This document shows positions 37,364 through 48,655 of a DNA stretch of 64,000 nt, piece by piece. A program made the position numbers and the translations under genes. This DNA comes from Anaspis maculata (lineage: Eukaryota; Arthropoda; Insecta; Coleoptera; Scraptiidae): assembly GCA_949128115.1 (NCBI GenBank), contig OX421966.1, positions 52,077,416 through 52,141,415 of the forward strand, in the 5' to 3' direction. The first letter of the stretch is position 1; each line of letters starts with the position of its first letter. The notes under the pieces were generated by a model. The model did no database searches. It saw only the letters and a list, made by a program, of their open reading frames with translations, and was not told the origin of the DNA.

Positions 37364-37996
37364 GATTATTACACACAACGCTCTTGATTAATAGACCCAC
37401 AAGGATAATATTCACTTATCTAAATCACACTGTCAATGACAACGGAAAAAAATTGATGTAAGCAACAAAATCTGACAGCTGTCAGTTCGGGCTTTATTTT
37501 TGTAATATCCACCAAAATATCACTCGTGCTCGAGATTTTCCCAGATAATTTTGTCCAGGCGTTTCCCTTGGGCTGGTTGTCCCTAGATAAATGCCCTCCT
37601 CCTACGGAGTCGGGCATTTATCGCTACAACCAGCACTCGCGATCGCCTGTCCAAAATTGTCGTGAAAATCTAAGCACTTGTGATATTACTGTTGATTATT
37701 ACACACAACGCCCTTTGATTATTAGACCTACAAGGATATTATTCAGTTATCTAAATCCCACTGTCAATGGCAACGGAATAAAATTGATGTAAACAACAAA
37801 ATCTGACAGCTGTCACTTTGTACTTCTTTTTTGTAATTATCATCAAAATATCACTCGTCCTCGAGATTTTCCCAGATAATTTTGGCCAAGCGTTTCCTCC
37901 TCCTACGGAGTCGGGCATTCATCGCTACAACCAGCACTCGCGATCGCCTGGCCAAAATTATCGTGAAAATCTAAGTACTTGTGATATAACTGTTGA
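37364..37996. repeat. Tandem duplication, 330 bp period, hairpin-containing
   Basis: GATTATTACACACAACG starts unit 1 at 37364 and unit 2 at 37694. The two share AAATCTGACAGCTGTCA, ACGGAGTCGGGCATT and CAACCAGCACTCGCGATCGC at over 85% identity. Unit 2 lacks about 30 bases (CTTGGGCTGGTTG and following) that form one side of the hairpin head in unit 1. Each unit carries its own foldback. Confidence 0.85.
37516..37687. repeat. Long hairpin inside duplication unit 1
   Basis: The left side AATATCACTCGTGCT..GATTTTC...AATTTTG.CCAGGCG pairs with the right side CGCCTG.CCAAAATT.TCGTGAAAATCTAAGCAC..GTGATATT. The head also pairs (CTGGTTGT with ACAACCAG; ATAAATGCCC with GGGCATTTAT). The homologous hairpin in unit 2 (about 37847-37987) has lost its head pairing through a deletion. 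It is probably a MITE or foldback that was then duplicated. Confidence 0.75.
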
Positions 37997-38879
37997 ATAT
38001 TGTACAGATAATAACTAGAAATAGTTGTGCACGGTATTTTCCGCATTTTCCTTTTTACATTTCCCTTCACATTTCATTACAATTGTTCAACCGTCCGGCA
38101 GTTATCCTAGATGCTTTATTTGTCGAATAATATTATTTTCATGATTCAGATGACTTCCGACGTTTTGATTTGAGTTGTCACTACTGCGAAAAACAAAATG
38201 TTTTTGGTTAATTAAACAAGACAGTGGTCTCTCAATATACAAGTTACGTATGAGTATGATTCGCAATTGCGTTTTATTTTTCGGCACGTGTTATTTAGCG
38301 ATATTTTTGCGACAGCTTGTCAGGATTACAGAGATAAAACCACTCGAAACTGAGATGAACATTCATTGTTCGGCGAGTCATTTGGCTATCCCCCTTCCAG
38401 ATTCAGCTAAGTGTGTTCCAAGTGATAATTTCCAAATTGCATAAATAATAATTAAGTATGATTATTGAAATTCACATTAGCAGAGTGCATCGTCCCCTTG
38501 TGACCCAGCATCATCATTCAAGGTATCACTTTGTTCATTTGCGAGGTGAAGAAAAATAATATGGTGTTTGCTCAAAGGAATATCGTTAAAATGTTTTTAA
38601 CACTCTAGAAAAAAACCTTAACACTGAAGCGGTGTTGTAATAAATTTCGAAACGTGTTGCCCAACGTGTTCCACTGATTTGGACATCGATAAATATAAAA
38701 TTGGAAGTGTAAAAAGCTTTTTCGAGTCGTCGTCGCGGGTGGAATCCAGAAATAACAACCTCGCTCCCCCATCATTTTGTTCGAAAGTTTCACTTTCCGC
38801 GTAGTGTGCATGTGTGTGTGTTGTCAGGAAGTTTTGACATTTCTAGGAAATTGATTAAAAAGTTGTAATATGCTAGTGT
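37997..38879. other. Unassigned non-coding stretch
   Basis: Short frames only (89 codons or fewer). A TGTG tract lies near 38808-38820. Nothing else is visible. Confidence 0.45.
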
Positions 38880-40200
38880 GCATTTCAAACATGGCGCTTC
38901 CCGAGTTTATCTTTAGGAAGTGGCAACGCTGCTCGATGCCGAGTACAAAAAACAGCCTCCGGTGATGATGGCGAGATGAGAACACACCATACGAAACAAG
39001 TGCAGAAAAAAAAAACAAAATAAATAAACTTCCATTGATCACTAGATGAGCGTTCGGTTTTCTCGCACTCGCGACGTGAATTGCGTGTGCCGCTTGCCTG
39101 AAACAGGTACGGTGCTGGCCGAAGGAGCTCCGCTGCTGGCGGATTCTCCCATTTCCCGGTCGCGTACGCGCCCGAAGCGGGTCGACCATGTGGCAACGCC
39201 GCGTTACGTGCCGCCTCGGCCTGCCGCGATGTGCGGCTTACAAATAAGTAAATTTCTTCGATTCCCGTGTGCTTTTACCCTAATTTCCAACCTGAAATTT
39301 GAACAAAATTCCCCGTTTAATCTTTATTCAGCCACAATATACAAAATTTATTATCAAGCCGGCGTTATTTGCCGAATAAAATTATAATCGAGTGATTACG
39401 ACCAAAATTCAGCAACTCTTTCAGATTTTGTATTATTTTGCTGAATGTCCAACCACTTGACAATTGCAGCATTGCATTTTTTTTTAACTAACGCTGACTT
39501 GAGTTATAACTGAGTCTAATGCTATTTTGTTTCGTAAGAGCTTGATACGATTGGGTAACGTACCTGTACGTCTAGTGGTGCGGTTTTATGCAGTATTATT
39601 CGTAATAAAAAAATGTGGAATTGGGAAAATGGGTAGTTTTTCGCACGTTGCACAGCGTGCGAAACTCGAGCACCCAGCGCTTATAGGAGCGGGCGCGACG
39701 TGGCAACGTCGCTTCTATCGATCAGAGCGAGCAGAGCCACCCGCATTTCACGTCGTGCGGCGGCGGCGGCTGTAGTGGTGGGGGGCGTGTCATCTCAACC
39801 CCCACCCTCAACACGGCACCGTCGTACACGATACGAAAGCGCACGATCTACCCCCCCACTCTGGTGCCCCAGCGCGCTCGCTCGCTCCCCCTCCCCAATT
39901 TTGATCCGGGGCACTCTTCGTAGTCCCGGTATTTTTGCGTTCGTGTGTTGTTTCGTCCGTCGATTGTTATTTTTATCGCGGCCCTCTCATCTCTCTCGCC
40001 CATCCATCATGCATCGGGGCAGGCCCCGCACAAAACACAAAACGAAAAAAAGCAAAACACTGCTGCTGGCACGGCTCGGGTTGTGTTGTGCGGGGGAGGC
40101 TCTCTCTCACTGGCTCTGCGAAACAAAACAAGTCCAGCACGACTCGATTGCGTGTACGCGAATATAAAGAAAGGCTTTCACCGGAATTTCTAATTATTGT
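38880..40200. promoter_or_regulatory. GC-rich, CpG-rich island; candidate promoter or 5' exon region
   Basis: Composition changes sharply from AT-rich flanks to GC-rich DNA with many CG dinucleotides, strongest at 39040-39240 and 39640-40170. The motif GTGGCAACG(C/T)CGC occurs at about 39189 and 39699, and a relative (GTGGCAACCGCGC) at 50693. Long frames cross it (39700-40167 plus, 155 codons; 39046-39387 plus), but the translations are low-complexity Arg/Ser/Pro and probably reflect composition. It is a plausible transcription start or untranslated first exon, perhaps for spen, which is transcribed in this direction 14 kb further on. No TATA box or start site can be fixed. Confidence 0.35.
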
Positions 40201-40520
40201 TATGATGTCGTGTTATTGTTGTCCGTACAGGTTTTATTTTGAAGTACTGTGCTTTGTTACCAACCCGTGGCAAACCAGACGAAAAAACTATTTTGAAGTC
40301 CAAAGTTCAACCGGAGTCAATTATTGTTGAATTAGCAATGGCAACAAAAGAACGCCAAAAGTTTCAAGCTCGACGAGCAAAAAAGTTTTGAAAACATGAA
40401 AAATTGACATCACTGCATACCAGTTCAATTAGACGTTTTCGTAAACAGGCGATTGTAACACGTTACGTGTTGCATTGACGTTATTTTCATTTTCAACGTT
40501 ATGTAATTTTGTGATGAAAT

Positions 40521-40612
40521 TGTTGGTCCTTCGAGCCGAATAACAGTTGCAAGTTATGTTGAATACTGTTGGTCCTTCGAGCCGAATAACAGTTGCAAGT
40601 TCTGTTCAATAC
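40521..40612. repeat. 46 bp tandem duplication
   Basis: TGTTGGTCCTTCGAGCCGAA begins two adjacent 46-base units (40521-40566 and 40567-40612) that differ at about three positions. A recent local duplication. Confidence 0.9.
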
Positions 40613-43600
40613 CCTCAAAGTACCTGCACGATTATATTATAATAGGCATGAGGTTTAAGAAACAGTTCACCTGCTATATGCGTATATGCAAATACCGCGT
40701 CCCTTTTCGATTCCCCTTGGAGCGCCTCACCACCCCTTGGAATCCCCAGAAATGCCTCTTGCTCGCAAACAGGTGCTGCATGCAGCAAAGCCGGATTAAG
40801 AGGGGATCCACCTGCCCGTTTCGCGAAACCCGAAAAGTTTTCGAGAGAAGGCGTACCGTATAGTACCAGAATAGAGGCGCTGATGATGGATATTATACTT
40901 TGCCATCGATCGCCGCGCGTTGCCTAGCTAGCTCGCCAGCTATCTCAATTGTTTCATTATAAATGAAGGTGACCCAAAAATTGATTTCTCGTCTAGATAA
41001 TATCGAATCGTTATAGAGGTGCAATGAAGTGACATTGGACTGAAACTGGGACACGAACACGAGTCTGATGATCGGTCTCGTCGTTGATTGATACATTACC
41101 GCATATATTCCGAGCCTCCCCCCCATACCCTTCCCGAAACTTTCCTTGTGTATTATAGTCTCCCGAATCTCGAGTTTGAGGGAGTGCTCGCCGGGTAACT
41201 TTGAAGCCGCCGTTATTATCAGTATCAATAGATTAACAATGGAATTAATTTACTGTCGCTGTCACCCAATTTCGTCACTATTTTTATATAAGAACCGTAT
41301 TTTGTTTATTCTACGTTGATATTTTCAAAATAACAATTTATCGAAATCACACTTCCAATGTTTGTCATGTTGACGTCAGGTTATTGCCTAATCACTCGTT
41401 ATAATTATTGTTGAAATGACCAAGCGCTCGAAGACGAAGCTCACAGTGTAAAAATATCGTTTTTTATAGAAGCAAACCGCATGTGCCTCGATAAAATCGA
41501 TGCTGTAATAAAGAATCGGCCTGAAAACGGGGCCCTGCGGCACCCTTTTTGCGTTTTTCCAGTTTCTCAAGCTTATCGCACCAGCGAAACGGTATCTCCT
41601 TGAACTTCTTATCATTTGGGTTGCTGCAGCTGATAAGATTCCACTCTTGTTATACAGGGTGGTCTGAAAATGCCAAAAAAAAGGTCAATTTTTTATTCGT
41701 ACGAGGTGAGATTCAAGACTTGTGGTTGAAAGCTTGCTGTATGTAGCAAGTAACTCCATAAGTCTGGGGTTTTTCCCAATTTTCAGGACTCATCCTGTCC
41801 TGAGACTCCTGAGGGCAGACGAGTATTTGTTGATATTTATGTGTCGTTCTCCTATTTTCGTTTTCTTCTTGTACTATCGTTATTTGCCGGTCAAATATGG
41901 TCTAACTGCAGTTTTGCGTAGACAGGGTCTCATCCTTTTACTCGACACACATTCGGCAATAATTATTCTCTCACGCTTTATTCGTGGACAGTATTTAGTC
42001 AATAGTCCAGTTTCTGCTCTAGTTTTTGCCAGGATTCGCCTGAATTCTTTGGTCTCTTATATCTGTGTAACCCTTATATTTCGCAACCATATAACCAGCG
42101 AGCCCATACAGTATTTCACCGTTTGGAGTTATTCATCGCCTCCAAAGGCTTTCAGCGGTGACAGTGCTGCTTAACCAGTTATTATGTAGATCATTCTATT
42201 ACGTTTGAAGTACCTATATAGCTTGACGAGCTCAGCTGCAAAAGCTCAGTCTTCGTCCACTGTCAAGTGTCAACCAACATATTGTCTGGTGATGAAATCT
42301 TGGATCTGTTTATTCCTTGAGTTCCTGGAGCTGATAGAACGCCACTTTTATTATACTGGTGGGTGTCCTGGAAAAGGCTGTTTTAAAATAGTGTTACACT
42401 TCCACAAACTGCAGAAAGTTTGAAAACACTCGAAAAAGAAAGCACTTCTTCTGTCGAACAGGTGTTTTCTCGACTACATCTCGATCGATTTCTCGAACAA
42501 ATCTTTTAGCAAGTTTGTTCTGTCAGGAATTCCAACCAAGTCAGAACCAATGAGACGCACTCTTATCCGTTTGGGGATTGTCATATCCTGGCTTTCGAAT
42601 TATTTCCAAAATAAATTTCTACACACACCTGCTTTGCAGTTCTACGAAACTTTTTTTTTAGTGTTGCGTGCCATGCTTATAACCAGGTTCTCTGACGTTG
42701 ACAAAATCGGGTTCATTTTGATGGAATCATCAGTCGCAGCTGGTAATAATGGCGAACCTGGAATGGCACAGCACCTTTACACACCACTTAGTCATTCTTA
42801 TTTGTCGCGGGTGCTTATCTCGTACCGCGCAGACTTTTTAATCTTTTGAAATCCTCAAACATCTGCTTGTTGTGCGCGCTTTCATAATCGATTGTCTCTT
42901 ATTAATCTTGCACTCGCACACGCTGATGCTCGTACGATGTCACCTGTTCAACTGGGTCGTCGCACATTATGCGTGATGAGTTTTCCTGCAGGCAAAGTTC
43001 ATTATTGCAATCTGTTGATGGTTGAAGAGGGAAGTAGTAATCGGTAACAATACTAAAAACCATGGAAATTGCCGTCTCGGAATAATGAGAGAAGAGCTTT
43101 TTTACGAGCAAAGCGAGAAGCCTCTTTGAGCAATGAACTTTCCTATCGATCAAGATCGTAAAAGTGCAAAAGACGTGACTAGACTAAAGCGTTGTAAAAT
43201 TAGAGCATTGTTGAGCTAACAATAGTAAGGTCAAATCACAATGGTCCCTGAAAGAATGGACAACAATATCGAACTGTCTTGCTAATTTGTTATACCTGTC
43301 TCTTGTTAGGTCATGACTGGTCTATTTTCGTTCCTTCAGTTTTTAGAATGGCGGAGTGCAGATATATCTTCAACGCTGAGGCCAGTGACTATGTCTGGAA
43401 TGAAAACAATATTACCAAGCGGATCCTCATAACATAAGCTCACTCAAGTATTGCTTGAGCTCACAACAACCCCACCATGCAGCAACCAAAAGAGTTTGTT
43501 AGCCTGCGACATTGTCACTGTTTGTTAGGTTGAATTGCATTCATATTTATTGTTTTCTACTGTTCCCCCGTGATCTAACGCAAGGAGGATACCGGAGTCG

Positions 43601-43840
43601 ACCCTTTTGATTATCTTGTTTTTGATATGGATCTATAAGCTACGTTTTCCCAGACGTTAGTTAACCAACCGAGTCTTCAGAATTCACCTGTTACCGGTCT
43701 CGTTAGCAATGACTATTCACATTTCGATATGCGGTTCGTCGATGGGTCTCTTCGGCGACGCCAGGGAGTTTCCACGGTGCGATTACCAACAGAGTGACCC
43801 CTAAAACCCGCAGTCCGTGCAGTCTTTGTTTTTTTTACAG
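40613..43840. other. Unassigned stretch
   Basis: Includes a TATACAGGGTGGTCTGAAAA sequence at about 41653, resembling the start of a dispersed insect repeat (similar ACAGGGTG words occur at about 20748 in complement, 59930 and 60357). A 150-codon plus frame at 41722-42174 has a hydrophobic translation with no recognised domain. I see no other supportable feature. Confidence 0.45.
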
Positions 43841-44022
43841 GCTGCTGAGCACATCTGTTCATTGTGGTTCACTTCCTGTATGTATGGTTCCGCCTGGCAC
43901 TCGCTGTTACCAGAAAAAAGGGTGTTGACGTTTGCTCTGCCATCACCTCATCACTTCCAACCCAACCCCTTGTTGTATGTACCTACCAACCCGTACTTTT
44001 CTGCGCGCGATCTTTTGGGAAC
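43841..44022 (+). other. Candidate exon, weak
   Basis: A strong acceptor-like sequence (a T-run then ACAG) ends at 43840 and a consensus donor GTAAGT begins at 44023, leaving a 182-base interval open in one plus frame (43817-44026). The translation is not Spen-like and matches nothing I know. It could be an untranslated or lineage-specific exon on the spen strand or a chance splice pair. The minus-strand frame at 43951 overlaps it; at most one is likely real. Confidence 0.2.
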
Positions 44023-44306
44023 GTAAGTAGGCCTCGGAGCAGGTTCTTTGGCGACGTTGCCATGTCCGTGTGGGCACGCATCATGCACAATTGTTTTTGT
44101 TTTCGTGTGTACACGATGATGGGCTTCTTGAGGTCTCTTTGGCCTAGGTGTATGCGGACGTTTTCGGGACGTGTAATACCGATGAGTCAGCACTAGAGAG
44201 CGCCTCTCACACGGCCATGTTGTGGCCGCGGTGTGCGCTGCAAAAACAAGTGCCACCAATATCCACGTCCATTCACCTAAGTCACGTAGGCCACGAACGA
44301 TCGTGA
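43951..44306 (-). CDS. Hypothetical minus-strand frame cut by the LTR insertion
   Basis: The minus frame ends at 43951 and is open up to the insertion point at 44310. Near its start is a hydrophobic stretch, EWTWILVALVFAAHTAATT, reminiscent of a signal peptide, followed by a basic, His/Pro/Lys-rich tail with two Cys residues and an end of YNKGLGWK. Beyond the retrotransposon the same frame remains open for about 30 more codons (48906-48999, minus), so the frame predates the insertion. I do not recognise it. No in-frame ATG is evident, and it overlaps a candidate plus-strand exon. It may be an exon of an unknown small secreted protein or a chance frame. Confidence 0.2.
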
Positions 44307-44310
44307 CGAT
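44307..44310. repeat. Target-site duplication CGAT (left copy)
   Basis: CGAT precedes the LTR element at 44307-44310 and is repeated at 48906-48909 immediately after it. A 4 bp duplication is a standard product of retroviral-type integration. Confidence 0.85.
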
Positions 44311-44560
44311 TGTAAGGCAACAAAAGGCCAGAGTGGACAACATAATATATAATATACAATGATAATATGCTTCGTAACAACTTAAGACAATCTACTATCA
44401 CAACTATAGACCGCAGGTACTCAACGTGCTAAGCCGTCAGCCCTTAGCTTAAGACTGCCTGAGTGGCGGCCATCCAGTGGGAACGTGAGGGGCCAGGATT
44501 TCGGTAATAAAACATGCAGACGGATCGGGTTGCCGTCTTGCTTTATCGTCGTTCCCAACA
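44311..44560 (-). repeat. LTR (3' side in coding sense)
   Basis: 250 bases from TGTAAGGCAAC to GTTCCCAACA, with no difference seen from 48656-48905. A possible polyadenylation context (AATAAA) occurs in plus orientation near 44505; on the coding strand no clear signal was fixed. Confidence 0.95.
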
Positions 44561-44819
44561 TTCGGCCATCCTGACATCTTATTCTGTCCTCAGAATAGCA
44601 ATCACTCTAAAACAGGTACAAATACTTGAACCGTGAATAGCAAAATTTTTCAACTTCCCTTTTTGTTGCATTTGGTGATGCCCGGATACGAATCGAATTG
44701 AAACTCATTTGGCATGACTTTTGTTGATCTTCCATCAACTCGACTGTATTCCTTGTTTTATGACACACCAAATTGATGTCATCTCTTCTCCAGTGACATG
44801 AGTACTGGTCCTTGATAGA

Positions 44820-45225
44820 CCCCATGTCCATTCAGCTTGATGGAATGGTCCTGCATAGGTACTGCGTCTTGGTAGAGCCCATACCAATCTATCTTGGTCG
44901 ATCAGCAACTGTCAGCGTAATCGTGAGGCACCGTTGGTCTCGAATGTGCTTCGTGGATACTGCTTGTTGGACCTTGGTAGAACCCATATCCATCCATCTT
45001 GGTCGATCAGCAACCGTCAGCGTAATCGTGAAGCACTGTTGATCTCGAATGGTTCTAGATGGATACTGCTCCTTGAACCTTGGTAGAACCCATATCCATC
45101 CATCTTGGTCGATCAGCAACCGTCAACGTACTCGTGAGGCACTGTTGATCTCGAATGGTTCTAGATGGATACTGCTTCTTGGACCTTGGTAGAACCCATA
45201 TCCAACCATCTTGGTTCTTTGTCAA
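44820..45225. repeat. 105 bp tandem repeat inside the LTR element
   Basis: TGGTCGATCAGCAAC occurs at about 44895, 45000 and 45106, giving a 105-106 bp period with about four partial or full units. Units share CCTTGGTAGAACCCATATCC and CTCGAATG.TTCTAGATGGA. Two frames of 76 codons on opposite strands here are repeat translations, not genes. Confidence 0.9.
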
Positions 45226-46727
45226 CACTAGTCATAAACTCTGTTGACCATTGTCAACGTCACTCATGAACTATGGTGGTCCTCGGCCAACACTAGTCAT
45301 GAACCTTGTCAGTCATCAACTATGGTGGTCCTCGACCAACACTAATCATGGGCCTTGTCGACCCTTGTCAACGTCAGTCATCAACTATGGTGGTCCACGG
45401 CCAACACTAGTCATGAACCTTGTTGACCTTTGTCAACGTCAATCATAAACTATGGTGGTCCACGGCCAACACTAGTCATGAACCTTGTTGACATATGTCA
45501 ACCTTAATCATGAACTATGTTGGTCCTTCGCCAACACTAGTCATGAACCTTGTTGACCTTTGTCAACGTCAATCATAAACTATGGTGGTCCACGGCCAAC
45601 ACTAGTCATGAACCTTGTTGACCTTTGTCAACGTCAGTCATGAACTATGGTGGTCCTTGGCCAACACTAGTCATGAACCTTGTTGACATTTGTCAACCTT
45701 AATCATGAACTATGTTGGTCCTTCGCCAACACTAGTCATGAACCTTGTTGACCTTTGTCAACATCAGTCATGAATTATGGTGGTCCTTTGCCAACACTGC
45801 TCGTGTAGTTTCTTGACCTTTGTCAACTTCAACCATGAACTATGTTGGTCCTTTGCCAACACTAGTCATGTACTTTGTTGACCTTTGTCAACCTTAACCA
45901 TGAACTATGTTGGTCCTTTGCCAACACTAGTCATGTACTTTGTTGACCTTTGTCAATTTCAGCCATGAACTATGTTGGTCCTTTGCCAACACTTGTCATG
46001 TACATTGTTGACCTTTGTCAACTTCAACCATGAACTATGTTGGTCCTTTGCCAACACTAGTCATGTACTTTGTTGACCTTTGTCAACCTCAATCATGAAC
46101 TATGTTGGTCCTTTGCCAACACTAGTCATGTACTTTGTTGACCTTTGTCAACTTCAACCATGAACTATGTTGGTCCTTTGCCAACACTATTCATGTACTT
46201 TGTTGACCTTTGTCAACCTCAACCATGAACTATGTTGGTCCTTTGCCAACACTAGTCATGTACTTGGTTGACCTTAGTCAACTTCAACCATGAACTATGT
46301 TGGTCCTTTGCCAACACTAGTCATGTACTTTGTTGACCTTTGTCAACCTCAACCATGAACTATGTTGGTCCTTTGCCAACACTAGTCATGTACTTTGTTG
46401 ACCTTTGTCAACTTCAACCATGAACTATGTTGGTCCTTTGCCAACACTAGTCATGTACTTTGTTGACCTTTGTCAACTTCAACCATGAACTATGTTGGTC
46501 CTTTGCCAACACTAGTCATGTACTTTGTTGACCTTTGTCAACCTCAACCATGAACTATGTTGGTCCTTTGCCAACACTAGTCATGTACTTGGTTGACCTT
46601 TGTCAACTTCAACCATGAACTATGTTGGTCCTTTGCCAACACTAGTCATGTACTTGGTTGACCTTTGTCAACTTCAACCATGAACTATGTTGGTCCTTTG
46701 CCAACACTAGTCATGTACTTTGTTGGT
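45222..46727. repeat. 65 bp minisatellite, ~23 units, inside the LTR element
   Basis: The period is 65 bases, checked at successive ACCTTTGTCAA positions (45881, 45946, 46011, 46076). Each unit contains two small inverted repeats: GTTGAC-CTTT-GTCAAC and TTGG-TCCTTTG-CCAA. The two halves of the unit resemble each other, so a ~32 bp ancestral half-unit was probably doubled. Units before about 45830 are of one type (GAACCTTG, GGTGGTCC.CGGCC) and later units of another (GTACTTTG, GTTGGTCCTTTGCC), indicating regional homogenisation. It takes up about a third of the element. Confidence 0.95.
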
Positions 46728-46809
46728 GAGAATAATCATATTTCAAGGGTTGAGTCTCGCTAATCGTTATTAGTCTTCATGTATTACTCATCACATCTTA
46801 AGGATTGAA

Positions 46810-47157
46810 TCAGATCGTGAAATATGAAAAACTCTGATCCTCATCTTTCAAAACAACCCAGGGTTTCATCTTGTCGACCGCCATCACGGTCGTGGTAGCT
46901 CGTGTGCGGCCTTCTCGTAAGTCCTCGACTTCGTAACGGTCGTTCGGCAAAACTTTCCGAACTCTGAATGGACCCTTGAACTTCGGCAGTAGCTTCCTGC
47001 TGTCGCCCGTACTTGATGTCGCATTCAAAACCATTACCGACTGGCCTTCCTCGTATTTGGTAGCTGCAGCTCGAGTCTGGTCGAATCTCTACTTTTGAGC
47101 CTTTCGATCTTCGGTAATTCTTCGTTTGATGGTGCCTCTCCATTTCACCAAGTCTGC
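46810..47157 (-). pseudogene. Ty3/gypsy integrase C-terminal fragment, broken
   Basis: The minus frame ending at 46810 reads TRAAATKYEEGQSVMVLNAT, then KLLPKFKGPFRVRKVLPNDR with YEVEDL after it, ending DKMKPWV. This is the chromatin-facing C-terminal part (GPY/F-type module: PKFKGPF...VLPNDRYEV) of Ty3/gypsy integrases, in which the core enzyme would precede it. Upstream in the same frame are a TAG stop at 47089-47091 and a TGA near 47160, and the HHCC zinc finger and DDE core are absent. A second frame (47161-46841) overlaps it and is a shadow. It cannot be a working integrase. It shows which superfamily the element came from. Confidence 0.85.
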
Positions 47158-48236
47158 TCAAGTCACCTTGTATTTTGCCAAGATACTAAAGTCAGCAACG
47201 TGACGTGGTTTGCATTCAGCTAGTGTTTCAAGTCTTGATACACGCTCTGGTGGCACCCCCTGTATTCATTTAATGGGCTTGTCCCATTCGTCTTCTGCAT
47301 TTCTTAAACAAGTGACAGTCAAAAACATTCAAAACAGTACGGTTTCATCTTCCATGCACTGCCCATTGACACAAAGTAGGTAGTGGCGATAGCATTCAAC
47401 GTGTGTTTGATCTCATTTGTTTTCACAAAACAACTTGCGACTTGTGAGGTAAAATACCTTCCTTCTCTCAGTAATAATGTAAAGGTAAAGGTACACCAAT
47501 CAAAAACATTATACTCGTCATCGTCTTCGTCAGCATCTAATACCTATGCAATAAAATTACCTCTCTCACAAACTGTCATTCGATACGGTCCGTAACCATC
47601 GGCTCGTCTGTGGTGTGATGCACTTCGATTTTCGATGCTCTTGCTTTTCCCCCAAATTACTTACACATTGAAAACGAAATACAACCACGGCATTCTTGAG
47701 GCGATTTTACTGTGGAAATCTTCTTGTCTTGCGGACATTCCTTATACTGTTATACTAACAAAATAATAAATTCGCACTCATTCCCAAACTTCAACAATCG
47801 TTACTTTAATTGCAATTTTGTTCGTCGTATTTAAGATTTCTTACGACCATGTGCGTCAACAACCCAAAAGGGAACTGCGTGAAATATCTTAATTTACCAT
47901 GACATTAGTCTAGACGCTCCAACACGGCTCGAGCGTCTGACCTAGGAGGGTAGGTCCCATATCAGCTTGCACCTGTTATGCGTTTTGTGGTGTTTTGAAT
48001 ATATTCATTCAAGTTATAACATTTAGGTACCAATCTAAACACGGGGTCGGCAAGAATTCGTACAATATTCGTGCGTTAGGTACCACGTAAACTATAGTGG
48101 CTAATTCGCACGCGGTCATTTCTAGTTATGGAAAGTTACCACTTCATCAAATTTGCGAATCCTGTCGATTATCACCTTCTGACTGTTCTCTTCGTCCCAT
48201 TTAAACAACGGGATGATGGCCTCATCAAGATTGGTA

Positions 48237-48470
48237 CTAGAACGAGTACTCACAGTTTTGTAGTTCTGATAGCTCACGTTTCAATCTCGTATTTTTCTTG
48301 ACAACAAGCATCATCCTCGTTTCGAGAGGGTGGTAGTGGCATCCTACTCGGCGACTGCGAGTGGCGAGCTCGGGAGTCGGGACTGGCTTGAGCGGTGTGA
48401 ATATTCTCGGTGGTGTCCTGGTGATCGGTTCATCATCACAATAATTACCCATTACCCAGGTGTGCACCAA
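48237..48470 (-). CDS. Frame in gag position, unrecognised
   Basis: A minus frame of 77 codons lies about 170 bases downstream of the 5' LTR, where gag normally begins. Its start codon is not ATG as read. The translation is basic and Pro-rich at first (TPPRIFTPLKPVPTPEL), then RLKRELSEL, with no zinc knuckle or capsid motif. It may be a relic of gag's 5' end, often kept in non-autonomous elements because it contributes to packaging, or a chance frame. Confidence 0.25.
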   Translation of the reverse strand: MVHTWVMGNYCDDEPITRTPPRIFTPLKPVPTPELATRSRRVGCHYHPLETRMMLVVKKNTRLKRELSELQNCEYSF

Positions 48471-48637
48471 ACTTCAATAACAGGATTCACTGCTCACTAT
48501 CATTTGAATACAGTTCTTTCGTTTTGGGTTGCGGGAAGCTCACCCCGAACATTGCTTGAACATGTGAGTTAACTTGAGGTCTACATTTCAATTTCAATTA
48601 TTTTTCAAAAATTGTGGGCGTACACTTGGAGTTTAAT

Positions 48638-48652
48638 AATCCCACTTCTGAC
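48638..48652 (-). other. Probable primer-binding site
   Basis: On the coding (minus) strand, GTCAGAAGTGGGATT starts 3-4 bases after the 5' LTR. It resembles the complement of the 3' end of eukaryotic leucine tRNAs (TGG.GTCAG.AGTGGGATTCGAACC), minus the first TGG bases. Position supports the reading; tRNA identity is from memory of typical tRNA-Leu 3' arms and needs a comparison with this species' tRNAs. Confidence 0.55.
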
Positions 48653-48655
48653 TTC

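Noticed and set aside
39700..40167. 155-codon plus frame rich in Arg, Ser and Pro
   Set aside because: High GC reduces stop codons; overlapping frames in the same direction are also open, and the sequence is low-complexity. Treated as part of the GC-rich island.
41722..42174. 150-codon plus frame, hydrophobic
   Set aside because: The minus strand briefly suggested a transposase-like GLAGYMVAKYKGY phrase, but nothing around it supported either reading.
44812..45119. Two 76-codon frames with repeated peptide units
   Set aside because: They are translations of the 105 bp tandem repeat on both strands.
45251..45448. Frame with repeated NYGGPRPTLVMNLV-type peptides
   Set aside because: It follows the minisatellite; the 65 bp period shifts frame each unit, so no sustained repeat protein is possible.
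45222..46727. CRISPR-like array
   Set aside because: Units are contiguous 65 bp tandem copies without unique spacers, and the context is a eukaryotic retrotransposon.
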